A DNA stretch of 64,000 nt, from assembly GCA_009829735.1 (NCBI GenBank), contig CM020618.1, positions 19,205,346 to 19,269,345 on the forward strand. The letters run 5' to 3'. The stretch comes from Pyropia yezoensis (taxonomy: Eukaryota; Rhodophyta; Bangiophyceae; Bangiales; Bangiaceae). The notes under the pieces were generated by a model. That model did not search any database. It saw nothing but the letters and a program-made list of their open reading frames with translations, and was not told the origin of the DNA. Of this stretch, positions 43,808-53,392 are shown in pieces (positions within the stretch are counted from its first letter, which is position 1; each line of letters starts with the position of its first letter). The translations under genes were made by a program, and so were the position numbers.

Positions 43808-45395
43808 GGGGGGGGGGGGCGGGGGCGCCCAGCCGGTGCTCCCCCGCGTCACCCACAGTGGGAGGGAAGTCGAATCGGAGGTGCTGGTCTGGTTGCCCCC
43901 ACTCTGCCCCTCCTCGGTCGTCGCCCTCCCCCCTGAGGCGAGGCAGCTCTGGCGTGGCGGGGGTGGCCCCCACTGACAATGAACCTGCCGGCCACGCCGC
44001 CGGCGTCCGGTTGCCAGTCCAGCCAGGCCAACCGTGGCCGCCGCCGCCGGCGGTGGCCGCGGGTTGGGGCTCGTAGCGGGTGGGGGAGCGCTCGCCGGGA
44101 TAGGTGGGGGACGGTGTGGCGCCCGTGGGGGACGGAGTCGCGCCCGTCCCCTCCCCAGCTGCTTGCCGTGTGTCGACCCCTGCGCCGCCGCCGCCGGCCG
44201 CCCCTCCACCCCACTCTGTCGCCTCCCCTGCGGCGGGCCGCGACGCCTTGCCCTGCCGGTACGCTGCCGCCGCCGCCCCACCTGGTGGGGCGTCTCCCCC
44301 GGGGGGCCCCCGCTTGCGCGCCGCCGCCGCCGCCGCCACCGCCGCCGCCGTCGCCGCCGCCGACAGCGCGTCGGCCTTGCGCGCCGCCGCCGGCGCGTTG
44401 GCCCTCCGGGTCCGCCGCCCTACCGCCCCGCCGCCGTCGACGCGGCCGCCCCTGCCGCGGCCGCGGCCGCCACCGCCACCGCCGCCGCCGCTGCCGACAG
44501 CAGGGTCGGCGGTCATGCCACGCGCCGCGGGCGGCGACGCGCCGTGGCCAGCCGGCGGTCGTGAGGGGGACAGCGGCGGCGGCGGCGGCGGCGGCTGGGA
44601 CACCGGCCGCCCCTGTGGCGGCGACGGCCGGCGCTGCTGCTGCTGCGGCGATGGGGGCGGCAGGGGCGGCGGCGGGGACGCACGCCGCCGAGGCCGGGGC
44701 GGGTGCGTCTGCGGGGGCGCCCGCCCTCCCGGCGCCCCCCCCGCGGCTCCCGAGGCAGACACCCAGTAGCCGCCCGCGGGCGGCGGGGCGCCACCACCCC
44801 CTTCTGCGGGGCTGCCCGCCACTGGCCGCGGCGCAATAGCCCGCGCGGCAGAGGGCGGCGGCGAGCTCCACGGACGCGACGGCGGCGGCTGCGGCGGCGG
44901 CAGTGACGGCGACGGCGACGCTACCGCCGCCGCCGGTTGGTGCCGCACCCACGCCGCTGCCGCTTCCACGGTCGGGGGCGGGGGGGAGGCGCGGGCCGCC
45001 CCCTCCCCGCCGCGGCCGTCCCCACGGCCGTGACGGCGGCGACTGGCGGCGGCCCGGCCGTGTCTCCCGTCGGTGACCGCTGCCGCCGCCGCCGGCTCCG
45101 CCGCGCTCGCCAGTAACGCCTCCGCCACCGCCGAGCCGCTGCCGCGGCCGCGGTGGACCCCGCGGCGGCCGCCGCTACCGTCATCCGTGGTGCGTCTGCC
45201 GCCGCCCCCGTCGCCGGCGGCGGCGCCATCCACGCCCCCACCCTCACTGGTGCCGTCATTGGGTCGGCCGTCGCCACCTCCGCCCCCTCCACCCCCGTCG
45301 CCGCCACCACCACGACCACCACCACCGCGGCTCTCGGCGCCGTCGCTCCTGCCGTCGCTCCCGCCGTCGGCGAACGATGCGTCGCGCCGATTCAT
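42819..45395 (-). CDS. Large Gly/Ala/Pro-rich disordered protein with a SIAELLNP tail motif
   Basis: From ATG at 45,395 (start MNRRDASFADGGSDGRSDGA) to the stop at 42,819 is 858 codons without a break, despite many G/C repeats. Uninterrupted length through such repeats supports coding. Most of the protein is low-complexity and must be disordered. Ordered-looking islands are AAVAAFVALLSAPIVPLTP and the C-terminal RRRQLSIAELLNP followed by a basic/Gly tail. SIAELLNP-like words occur near DNA-binding regions of some fungal transcription regulators, but that is only a resemblance. The region around 43.08-43.62 kb holds a 144-codon in-frame duplication. The start could lie further upstream because the frame remains open to 45,827. 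Confidence 0.5.
43081..43622 (-). repeat. Internal duplication, 432-bp spacing, in frame
   Basis: GCTGCCGCCGCGGCGGCGTC begins at 43,126 and at 43,558, with matching poly-CCG and CCAGCCGCC-type flanks on the same side. The 432-bp offset is 144 codons. The protein therefore repeats an Ala-run, Gly-run, Asn/Asp module. Confidence 0.7.
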
Positions 45396-47296
45396 GCGCG
45401 CCGCCGCCGCGGTCTCGCAGACCCCGCGTCTCCCCCGCCCCGTATGGTGAAGCCCACCACTGCCGTCCCTGGTCGGCTCGGCACGGGAGGGGGGGGGGGG
45501 GAGGTTGGGGGAGGCGGAGGAGGGGGTGTGTGGTGGGGGGTTGTCGTGACAGTGTCTCGGACGGCCTACTTCTACAGCAGCGGCCGCATGCCTGCAGTAA
45601 TGGGCAGGGAGGGGGAAAGGAGGAGGGGGGGACGGCAGCCCAGCGTCAGACGTTTGGTGTGTGGCCACCTGAAGTCGTGGTGGTGGTCGTGGCGGGTGAC
45701 GGGGTTGAGGACGGCGGCCACTGCACCATCGGCGGGCGGGGGGCCGCTGGTTCGGGGGAGGGGGGGGGGAGGGGTTGCCTCTGGCGGTCCTCACACTGGC
45801 GCGAGGGGGGTGCTGGCCCCCTTCCACGGCCTCCTAAGCGCCACATGCATAGCGAACAGAAGGGGCACCCCCTGTCCAGCCGCGTCAGGGACATTATGGA
45901 TGTGCCCAGCCGAGCTCCGTCTGGACGTGCCCCCTGGCTCCCCACCCGTCCCGCTTGCCGCCCCCCGCGGCCTCTCGCCCCACCTCCCACTGTGCAAGGC
46001 CCCCGCAATCACGTCGAGGGGGTCCCTCGGAACCCCCCTCCCAAGGCAAATGCCATCACCACAAACGCGCTTAGAAGGGCACGGTCTCCGTTGGGCAGCA
46101 GCACGCGCCGTCGAAAAGCAGGCTGATACCTCCCTATCTGTCTAGTGAGAGGTGCGCAGCGCGTGTCCCCCACCCGCCCCCCCCCCCCCCCCCCCCTTTC
46201 ACATCGCGCCCGAGGCCTCTTGCCGTGCCCGTGAGATAGAGCCTAAGTGGCACATGCGTTTGGCTCCAGTGGGAGGGGGGCGACACCCGGCATCGTGGCG
46301 CTTGGGTACCTCGTCAACGCGGTGGTCACAGCCGCGCGGCCTTGCACGAACGCTGCCACCGCAGAGTGGTCCGTGCCGGTGGTTGCTGTGGCAACTGGCA
46401 GCCCCACCGGCTTGCGTGAGCCCCTGCGTGACAAGCGGCCACGCGGGCAGTCGGGCGAAGCGGGCAGGGGTGGGGGCGGCCTGGGCCGGAGAATGAGGCA
46501 CCGCCAAGTTGGGCGCCCAACTGCCCAGGTAGGGGGGCCCCCGGGGGGGGGGCCCCCCTATGGACACCCCGTCCTCCCCCCCGGGGGGGGGGTGGGAGGG
46601 GGCATCAACAGCGGCGCCCTCTTTGGGGAAGAGGCCCAACGGTGGGGGCTGGCGGTCTCGGCGATGCGGGCGGCGGCTGCAGGGAGGCTTATACGGGCGG
46701 CTCTGGGGTGGCTGATGCAGAGTCTCGAGGGGGGCCACGCGCTCGCGAGGCGGGGCCGTCCCGGCTCACGGCTGGATCTGGAAACACGACCAGGAAGCAC
46801 CCGCAGCGACGAGGCCCGCCCGTTTGGGGGGAGCCCGCCTCTCGACGGAGGGGGCGGTGGGCTCGCGGCGTGCTCGCGGCGTACCGCGGAGTGCAGCATT
46901 CCCAGTATCCTCCCGGCCCCCCCCCCCTTAAGCCTGCAGGCAAGGCAGGACAACGGCGGGCTCGCCGACCAGCCGGCGAAGATCCATGAGAAGCGCCTCC
47001 CACGAGCGGGAATGCGACCAGGTGTGGCCAAATCAGGAGAACGGCAGCCCGTCTGTTGGTCGCTTCTGGCGCCCATAGATCATCATTTTGGTGGGGCAGC
47101 CCACGTACTGGACCGTCAGGTGTGTCCTCAAGAGTACAAGCGCAGGAGGACCAGGCTATCGAGCGGGACTGTCGTTGGGTGCCAACGCTGTCGAGAGCGC
47201 CACTTCCTGATAGATGGTTGGTTTTCTCACGACGACCATACATGTATACAGGCCTCTCATTGGCTCCCGAATATGCACACACGTTGACGGCAACTA
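45396..47296. other. Intergenic, no supported gene
   Basis: It contains poly-C at about 46,180-46,197 and a G/C self-complementary block (GGGGGGCCCCCGGGGG-type) at about 46,535-46,557. Open frames are low-complexity. The pogo-like element begins at its right boundary, next to a TA dinucleotide. Confidence 0.5.
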
Positions 47297-47323
47297 CAGT
47301 CAGTATCCAGTTATATGCGCCCC
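47297..47323 (+). repeat. Left terminal inverted repeat of the pogo-like element
   Basis: It starts CAGTCAGTATCC right after TA. It matches the right end at about 20 of 27 positions ungapped, and more with one single-base gap. Confidence 0.7.
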
Positions 47324-48047
47324 GGTTATATAGCATGCAATATAAGTGGGAGGATCGCTGTCGGCTTTTTCACCAACTCGATCGCCGATTTTCTCGATCG
47401 TTCACCGGCATACAGTAACGCAATCCAGAGGAATTGAATTCTTGCGAACATAAGGTGGCACGGGACGGGGGGGTCCTTTGGGGTGCGCCGTCACCGAGGA
47501 CCCCACCGTCGTCGACCCCACCGTCTTAACCCCACCGCTGTCACCGCCACCACCATCGTCCCGAATCATTCTTGCCCCGGCGTGTCGACGGCACGGGGCC
47601 TGATTGCGGTTCGGTGTTTCACGTGCTTTCCAGGGTGGCTTGATTGCGGTGTGGTATCCCTCGTGATTCTCACGGGGATTCTGCTTCTCGGCGAGTACTT
47701 GTGTGTCGATGGGCACTCGTGAGGCTCCAGGTCCCCGACGTCGTTCTCTTTTCTTTTTTGCTGGGTGTCTTTTTGCAATGGATCTTGATCTGTTTTTGTT
47801 CTTTTCCGAGCTCGTCATTTTGTGTGCGTGTGCTAGTCTGTGTGCCGCTGCCGTTGCCTTCCCCAGAGATCCACACCTCTCCCAGGACAGCCCAGCATGG
47901 CGCCGTGTGAGCGATGTCGCTTCCGCGGCTGCGGCAGCAGCAGCAGAGGAGGTCTGTCCCGTTGCGTCACGTGACACCATACATATCATCCAGATAGCCG
48001 CTCGAGCACCAACAGCAGCCTCCAAGACGGCTTTGGTCGGGGATAAT

Positions 48048-49790
48048 ATGGAGCTTTCGGACGTTCCCTGGGCGATGTCTACATCTGAGGACGCTGCGAA
48101 GGCAGCGGAGCAGGGCACTGGTGGTCAGTCGGCAGACGAGCGGGGTGCGCGTGGCGTTGAGCGACACGGGCGGGGAGGCCGCCGAGGCCGCGGCCTAGGC
48201 GGCGGCCACCGTGGGGCAGGGCTGCGGCCGGGCGGGGCAAGGCGTGGGCGGGATATTGAGCGCCCTCGGTCAGACAATGGTCGCAAAACCCGGACATCTG
48301 TGCCTTTGGGAGACAAGATCGCTCTTATTGATATCAAGGACGCGGGCCACACGTGGCCCGAAGCCCTGGCCATGTTTCAACTCGACATCAGCTGCTCGGG
48401 TGCTCGCGCTATCTACAAGCGGCAGGACGAGTACAAGCGCCGGGCGGCCGCGTCGGAGGACCTGTCGTCGTGCCGCGCACGCCGGTCGTATTTTGAGCAG
48501 GTGTCTCAAGGCCTGTGGGATTGGTACCAGACCTTACGGCGGTTGGGAGCTCGGCACGTGAGCGTGTCTGGTGGACTCCTTGAGGCCCGTGCAAGGCGCA
48601 TCGGGACGGAGCTAGGTGTGACAGGCTTCAAAGCGTCGCGTCATTTTATCCAGAACTGGGCCAGACGCTACAAACTGCGCAACATAGCATTGTGGGGTCA
48701 AGGTGCGTCGGCAGACATCGCGGGGTCGACGGGGAGAGTATCCGAGATCCGAAAGGAACTCGAGGTCTACCCTCCCGATCGTATCTACAACATGGACGAA
48801 ACTGGGCTGTTCTACCGGTGCACCCCTAACCGGTCCTACGTACAAGCAGGCCAACGGCGGCAGGCAAGAGGTACCAAAGCAATGAAGGCTAAGGACCGCG
48901 TCACCCTCGTTTGGGCCTACAACGCCACGGATAGCCACAAGATCCCGGTCGCATTTATTGGCAAGGCCAAGCAGCCGCGGTGCTTCAAGCCCCCCCGTCA
49001 GGCGTGCCCTGTGCCGTACTTTTCTCAAAATAATGCGTGGATGGATGGGGTCATCTTCAAGTCCTGGTTTGAGACAGTTTTCCTGCGATCTGTACGCGCG
49101 CGCGTTACTCTTCCTGTGGCCTTAGTACCAGGCAATTGCGGGGCGCATGAGGAGCTTGCGAGCGAGCAGGTCAAGTTCATCGCTCTTCCACCAAACTGTA
49201 CGTCCATCTACCAGCCGCTGGACATGGGTATCATTGCCTGTCTTAAAAGACGGTACAAGTGGAGGCTGTTGGACCTGGTTGTCGGCGCTTTTGACTCTAT
49301 GGGGGGCACAGGAGCCTCTCAAGATCCGGTGGTTGGTGCAAATGCGGGGGCAGCGAATGCAGCCGTGGTTCCGGTGGCCGGCGAGGTGTCGCGCGCGGCT
49401 ACGGGTCGAGTGGCGAGCGTGCCGGTTGCCCCAGCGAGCGCGGGAGCGGACCACGTGGCGCCGCCCGCCCCGGCGAGTGTGGAGCGCGCGGCAGAAGAAC
49501 CGTTGGTGCTCGAGGCGGGCCCGGCGAGAGCGATGGTAGCGGACGCGACCGGCGGTGGCGGCGTGACCGCGGCAGCGGGCACTGGATCAACGACGCAAGG
49601 ACGTGGGTCGGGCCCGGCTCACGAAAGTAACGACGCTTCCGGGTCACTCCCTGCTGCGGCTGGGCCGGGAACTTGGGGCTGGGCGTCGGACTCGCTCACT
49701 GCATCAAATTCCCGGCCGGCCGCCCGTCCGCGCTCACGCGCTTGTGCACAGGCAGTGATTCGCGGTGTCAGGGATGGCGCCACTGTGTGA
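48048..49790 (+). CDS. Pogo/Tigger-like transposase with altered catalytic triad, 3' truncated
   Basis: The start is ATG 48,048 (or 48,075); the frame is open upstream to 47,703 but reads like leader sequence. Domains: an N-terminal helix-turn-helix (DKIALIDIKDAGHTWPEALA), a CENP-B type second helix-turn-helix ending KASRHFIQNWARRYKL, then the DDE core. The first Asp is in RIYNMDETGLFYR, followed by RVTLVWAYNAT and KQPRCFK. The second position reads ALVPGNCGAHEE, with Gly where this family has Asp before Asn. The third Asp is in PPNCTSIYQPLDMGII. A long Ala/Val/Gly-rich extension follows to the stop. The expected C-terminal helices are missing here and appear at about 60.0-60.4 kb beyond the inserted retroelement. 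With Gly at the metal-binding site it should be catalytically dead. Confidence 0.8.
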   Translation: MELSDVPWAMSTSEDAAKAAEQGTGGQSADERGARGVERHGRGGRRGRGLGGGHRGAGLRPGGARRGRDIERPRSDNGRKTRTSVPLGDKIALIDIKDAGHTWPEALAMFQLDISCSGARAIYKRQDEYKRRAAASEDLSSCRARRSYFEQVSQGLWDWYQTLRRLGARHVSVSGGLLEARARRIGTELGVTGFKASRHFIQNWARRYKLRNIALWGQGASADIAGSTGRVSEIRKELEVYPPDRIYNMDETGLFYRCTPNRSYVQAGQRRQARGTKAMKAKDRVTLVWAYNATDSHKIPVAFIGKAKQPRCFKPPRQACPVPYFSQNNAWMDGVIFKSWFETVFLRSVRARVTLPVALVPGNCGAHEELASEQVKFIALPPNCTSIYQPLDMGIIACLKRRYKWRLLDLVVGAFDSMGGTGASQDPVVGANAGAANAAVVPVAGEVSRAATGRVASVPVAPASAGADHVAPPAPASVERAAEEPLVLEAGPARAMVADATGGGGVTAAAGTGSTTQGRGSGPAHESNDASGSLPAAAGPGTWGWASDSLTASNSRPAARPRSRACAQAVIRGVRDGATV

Positions 49791-50533
49791 GGAACCACCC
49801 ACACTTGGGCAGCCCTCAACGTACTCGTGATGGTGTCAGCGACCCGTGGCAGCCAATAAGGCGAAAGGGTGCGGGGAAGAGGATGGAGATGGTGACGGTG
49901 GTAGGTCTGGGGAAGAAAACGGCGCGGCGTCGGTGGTGATCAAGGGGGGTTCAAAGGGTTAAGGTCGTCTTTTGTCTGTGTCTGTGGTTGCCCCTCCGGT
50001 CTCCCCCGGTGGCGCCGACACTCACGCACTATATACTCGCGTCGGGGCACCCCAGGCGCCCCAAAGCATGCGTTTCCCCGTCGCGCCGCCGGTAGGCACC
50101 AAACGGCCCAAAAACAAACCATAGCTCTAATAACAAAGCATGGGCGAGCGTGCGCACTAAAGGACTGCAGCCCCAGTTTGCCCCAAACGAAGGGGTCTGG
50201 CGTGCGGCGCCTAGTGCGCCGTCCCAGCCAGCCCCAGACGCCAGTCGGTCCGAATGTGCGAGAGGCGCGTAAGCACGTTTCGATCGAGTCGACCGAATCG
50301 GCCAGCCTGCTAGCCAGTCACATCGCTGCAATGCCGCAGCGAGGACATTCTAACGGACTCGGCAGCAGTCGCAGATGTGGCCCGTCATGTGTGCTGACGG
50401 TGGCGCCTTTCGACAGGCCATGATGGGTTGTCGATGGCTGCTGTCGTGCGGCCAGCAGACACCGTGAGACAGCGGCTGACTCATCCTGAGTCTGGAAGGT
50501 ACACCGCGTCATGCGCCACAATACAAGGAAACG
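49791..50533 (+). other. Non-coding interior of the pogo-like element before the nested insertion
   Basis: No frame with protein character is seen. A TCGA cluster (GATCGAGTCGACCGAATCGG) lies at about 50,282-50,302. This may be an intron or 3' part of the interrupted transposase gene. Confidence 0.4.
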
Positions 50534-51002
50534 TGTGGCAAAAACCACTCGCACACGAAACACCCAAGTTGGGGCGGTGCGCAAGGGCTGCCTCCCGTGT
50601 CGGAGGAACCGGAAGAAGTGCAAGTCGCACACACTCTGTCCCTGTTGTGGGGCAATCCCCCCACTATCAAACAAGAAGATGGTGTGTGGGCCAACAGTTT
50701 CTTGGTCGGGACGGGGAAGCAAGGCCAAGCCCAGCTGTCCCTCCCCTTATCCCCCTAGGGTCCCCTCAGAATCTCGCCACTCAGAATCTCCCACCCCAGC
50801 ACCTGCCCACCGGGCCACACGAAAATTCAAGACGATGAATGCAGAAAACCCGCAAATCTAAGTTGGATTTACTACAAAGCTAACTATCCCAAACTTAGGG
50901 AATATGGACCCAAATGCAGGGGGAGGAACGGGTCAGGCTAGTGGCCTGCCGCCCCTTGCATGGCACGTGTTGCCCCCCTACCTGGGGGTCAATACTGCCA
51001 CA
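50534..51002 (-). repeat. 3' LTR of the chromovirus
   Basis: 469 bp with 7-bp inverted tips (TGTGGCA/TGCCACA). In element orientation it is the downstream LTR because the polypurine tract abuts it. Confidence 0.92.
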
Positions 51003-51015
51003 CTCCCCTCTCCTC
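51003..51015 (-). other. Polypurine tract
   Basis: On the minus strand GAGGAGAGGGGAG directly precedes the 3' LTR. This is the expected plus-strand DNA priming site. Confidence 0.8.
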
Positions 51016-51337
51016 AGTTCCGACCGACCCGGTCGGCCCTGCGAGGGGGCGTAAAAACGCACGTCTCGGCGTTGGGGGCGCGACTTGCTGTCCCCCTGGT
51101 ACGTCACGTGGACGTGGAGGCGGTCACGTTGACCGCCCCTCTCCTCAAGCTTGCCCACTCGGCAGCTTGCTATCCTCGGTTCTTACCTCATTACCACCAA
51201 CACATCCTCTTCACCTTACCCTGGGCCGCCCCACGCTGGGGAGGCCACCCATTTACCCGCGATCCGAGCCCCCCTCAACTCGAGGTGGGTCTTGTGCAAC
51301 TGCAACCAGGTCGTCTCTCCCTAACTTGGGGAGAGGC

Positions 51338-53281
51338 ATGGTGACCCCGGGGGTGGAGACTGACTCCCTGGATCAACGTATGCAGGACACCTCTTACGGT
51401 GTAGCGCCCGCCGGAACTTCCGGCGGGGGCTCTGCGATCGCTCCGGGGGATGGGACTCCCGCGTCACCCGGCTTTGGGTTGGCGGCGGGATCTCCCCCGG
51501 AGACGGGCGGCGTCATCCCACGGGAGGCCTTGGGACGGTGGTTTTACCCCGCTTGGCCTCTGCATGAGGAGGGGTTGACTGTTCTCCGCTGTGGCCGACT
51601 TGGCACAGCGATGAGTCGGGTATGGGACCGCCTACGGGAGAATTTCTCCCGTAGGGTCGGGTTTCCTCCCGACTTCAGGACGGACCAGTTTGCCTTCCTG
51701 GATGAGGGTGAGGTCGAGGACGTGCAGCGGGCCAAGGCCATGGTGGACCGCGGGGGTACTTTCCCGGGCACCGGCGACGTGCCGACCTTCACTTAGGACG
51801 CGGTGGCGACTCGCCCCCCGTACCTTCGCGTCGTCGATCCGCACACTCATCACTTTGATGTGCGGATGGAGAAGGACTTCCGGCGAGGTCCCTACTTGGT
51901 GACCTCGGCTCAACTTGAGTTTCCGCAGCAGTCCGCTGCTAGCAAGGAGCAGTACTATCCCAAGATGCCCGAGTGGTGGCCTCAAGTAGAGGTCCCCTAC
52001 GGGTTTCCGGCTTTACTTCCCCGGTTGCTCGATCACTTCGGCTCCACCATGTTGGCGGCTAGCCCGGACCACCTGGTGTTCGCCATATTGGCAACCCAGT
52101 GGCTCCTCGAGGTCATGTCGACCTGTGTGTCTTGTGTTCAGCGGCGGGGGATGCTCTGGCATCTCGCCCCCCGGCTTATCCAAGGTTTGGAACAGCTCAC
52201 CTCTCAGCTAGTTGCTGAGGGGTGCTCATCAGGACAGCTCACTCTACTTGAGGAGATGCTGCGTCTTCATAAGCTCATCGAGTGGGAGAGCATTGAGCAC
52301 AAGTTGCGCCGCTCCTCCCGCGGGCCCAAGGACGATGGCACACTTCGCCAGTTCGTCTGAGTCGGTCGTGAACTTCACGACGGCCGTGTGGTACTTCGAG
52401 AGGGGTTGGGCATCGGGGACTACCCGTGTGTCCCGGGGGTGGATCGCCACACTGCGCCTCCCCCGGACAAGGCAATCGTGATGGCCGTGCCTTCTTACGA
52501 TGACTACCTGACTCAACCCACTGCGGGGGCCCCGAGTAGGGGTCGCAGTTACTCTCGGGCTTCGCCAACTCGGCGAGCCCCTCCGCTTCCTCTTGTCCCT
52601 TTCGAGCCGCACGGGGGCATCCCGATAAGCGCTGCCGTTGAGTCGTCCACCCCGGTGTCCCCCAACTTGGGGGCCACCCTCCTGATGGTCTATCCCAAGT
52701 TGGTATTGCCGGCCACGCCCTTGACCTCCGAAATGATGATCACCCCGTTGGTGCGCACCATTTCTAGGTTGGCCGCGTCGACTGCAACCCTTCAAGTCTC
52801 CGAGACTCCTCAGCTTGAGGAGCGCGCTCGTACTGCTGTGGCGACCGCGAGTTGCGAGTCGGTAGCGGGGTGTATGACGACCGAGTTGGCTCGTATTGGG
52901 TCAATTGTGCCCCAGCCAGCCCCACTTGGGCGTGGCAAGCGTCGGGCGAGCCGGGCATACTCGCCTCCTCGCCGTCGTCGCCGTCACTCGCAGAGCTCTC
53001 CCTCCGTGTCGGAAGACGAGTTGTCTTATTCCGTCTTGGAGTCCTCTACCCCGTCGGAGACGGAGTCGGTCCGGCGTCTGCGTCGCCAACTTGCGCGCAA
53101 GACCAAGCAGAAGAGAAGCCGCGGTCGTCGCCACTTGCGCGACCGTGAGGGGCGCGACGGTTCCGACTTGGAGCCGCCGCCCCCGCCGACGGGTGGGGAA
53201 CGTTATCGGCGTGGGTCTCGCCGCTCGCCTCCACGTGAGGGCGAGGGCCGTGGTGTCGGAGAGTCTAGCATGCGTGCTTAG
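51338..53281 (+). pseudogene. Antisense additional gene (aORF) of the chromovirus, two in-frame stops
   Basis: It lies on the strand opposite to gag-pol, between pol and the 3' LTR, convergent with pol across a 111-bp gap. From ATG 51,338 (MVTPGVETDSLDQRM) one frame runs 648 codons to 53,281, broken only by TAG at 51,794 and TGA at 52,358. Conserved-looking stretches include DPHTHHFDVRMEKDFRRGPY, QYYPKMPEWWPQVEVPYGFP and LEEMLRLHKLIEWESIEHKL. The last 120 residues are Arg/Ser-rich (SPPRRRRRHSQSSPSVSEDE), like SR-type nuclear proteins. Antisense extra genes are known in plant Ogre/Retand-type elements, but I see no recognised domain. Because the frame is kept across both stops, they look like recent point mutations. 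Confidence 0.65.
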
Positions 53282-53392
53282 TTGGCAGCTGCCTATGTTG
53301 TGAGAGTGTGAGGGTTAGGGCTGTAGTTAAAAGCCACTCTGCGTACCACTTCGACTTGAAGCACTCTCTTGGCACTGTCACTTGGCCTTCCC

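Noticed and set aside
50511-50861. Cys/Lys-rich plus-strand frame inside the LTR (GCLPCRRNRKKCKSH)
   Set aside because: It resembles a zinc cluster, but the other LTR changes the residues between cysteines and shortens the frame. It is antisense within an LTR.
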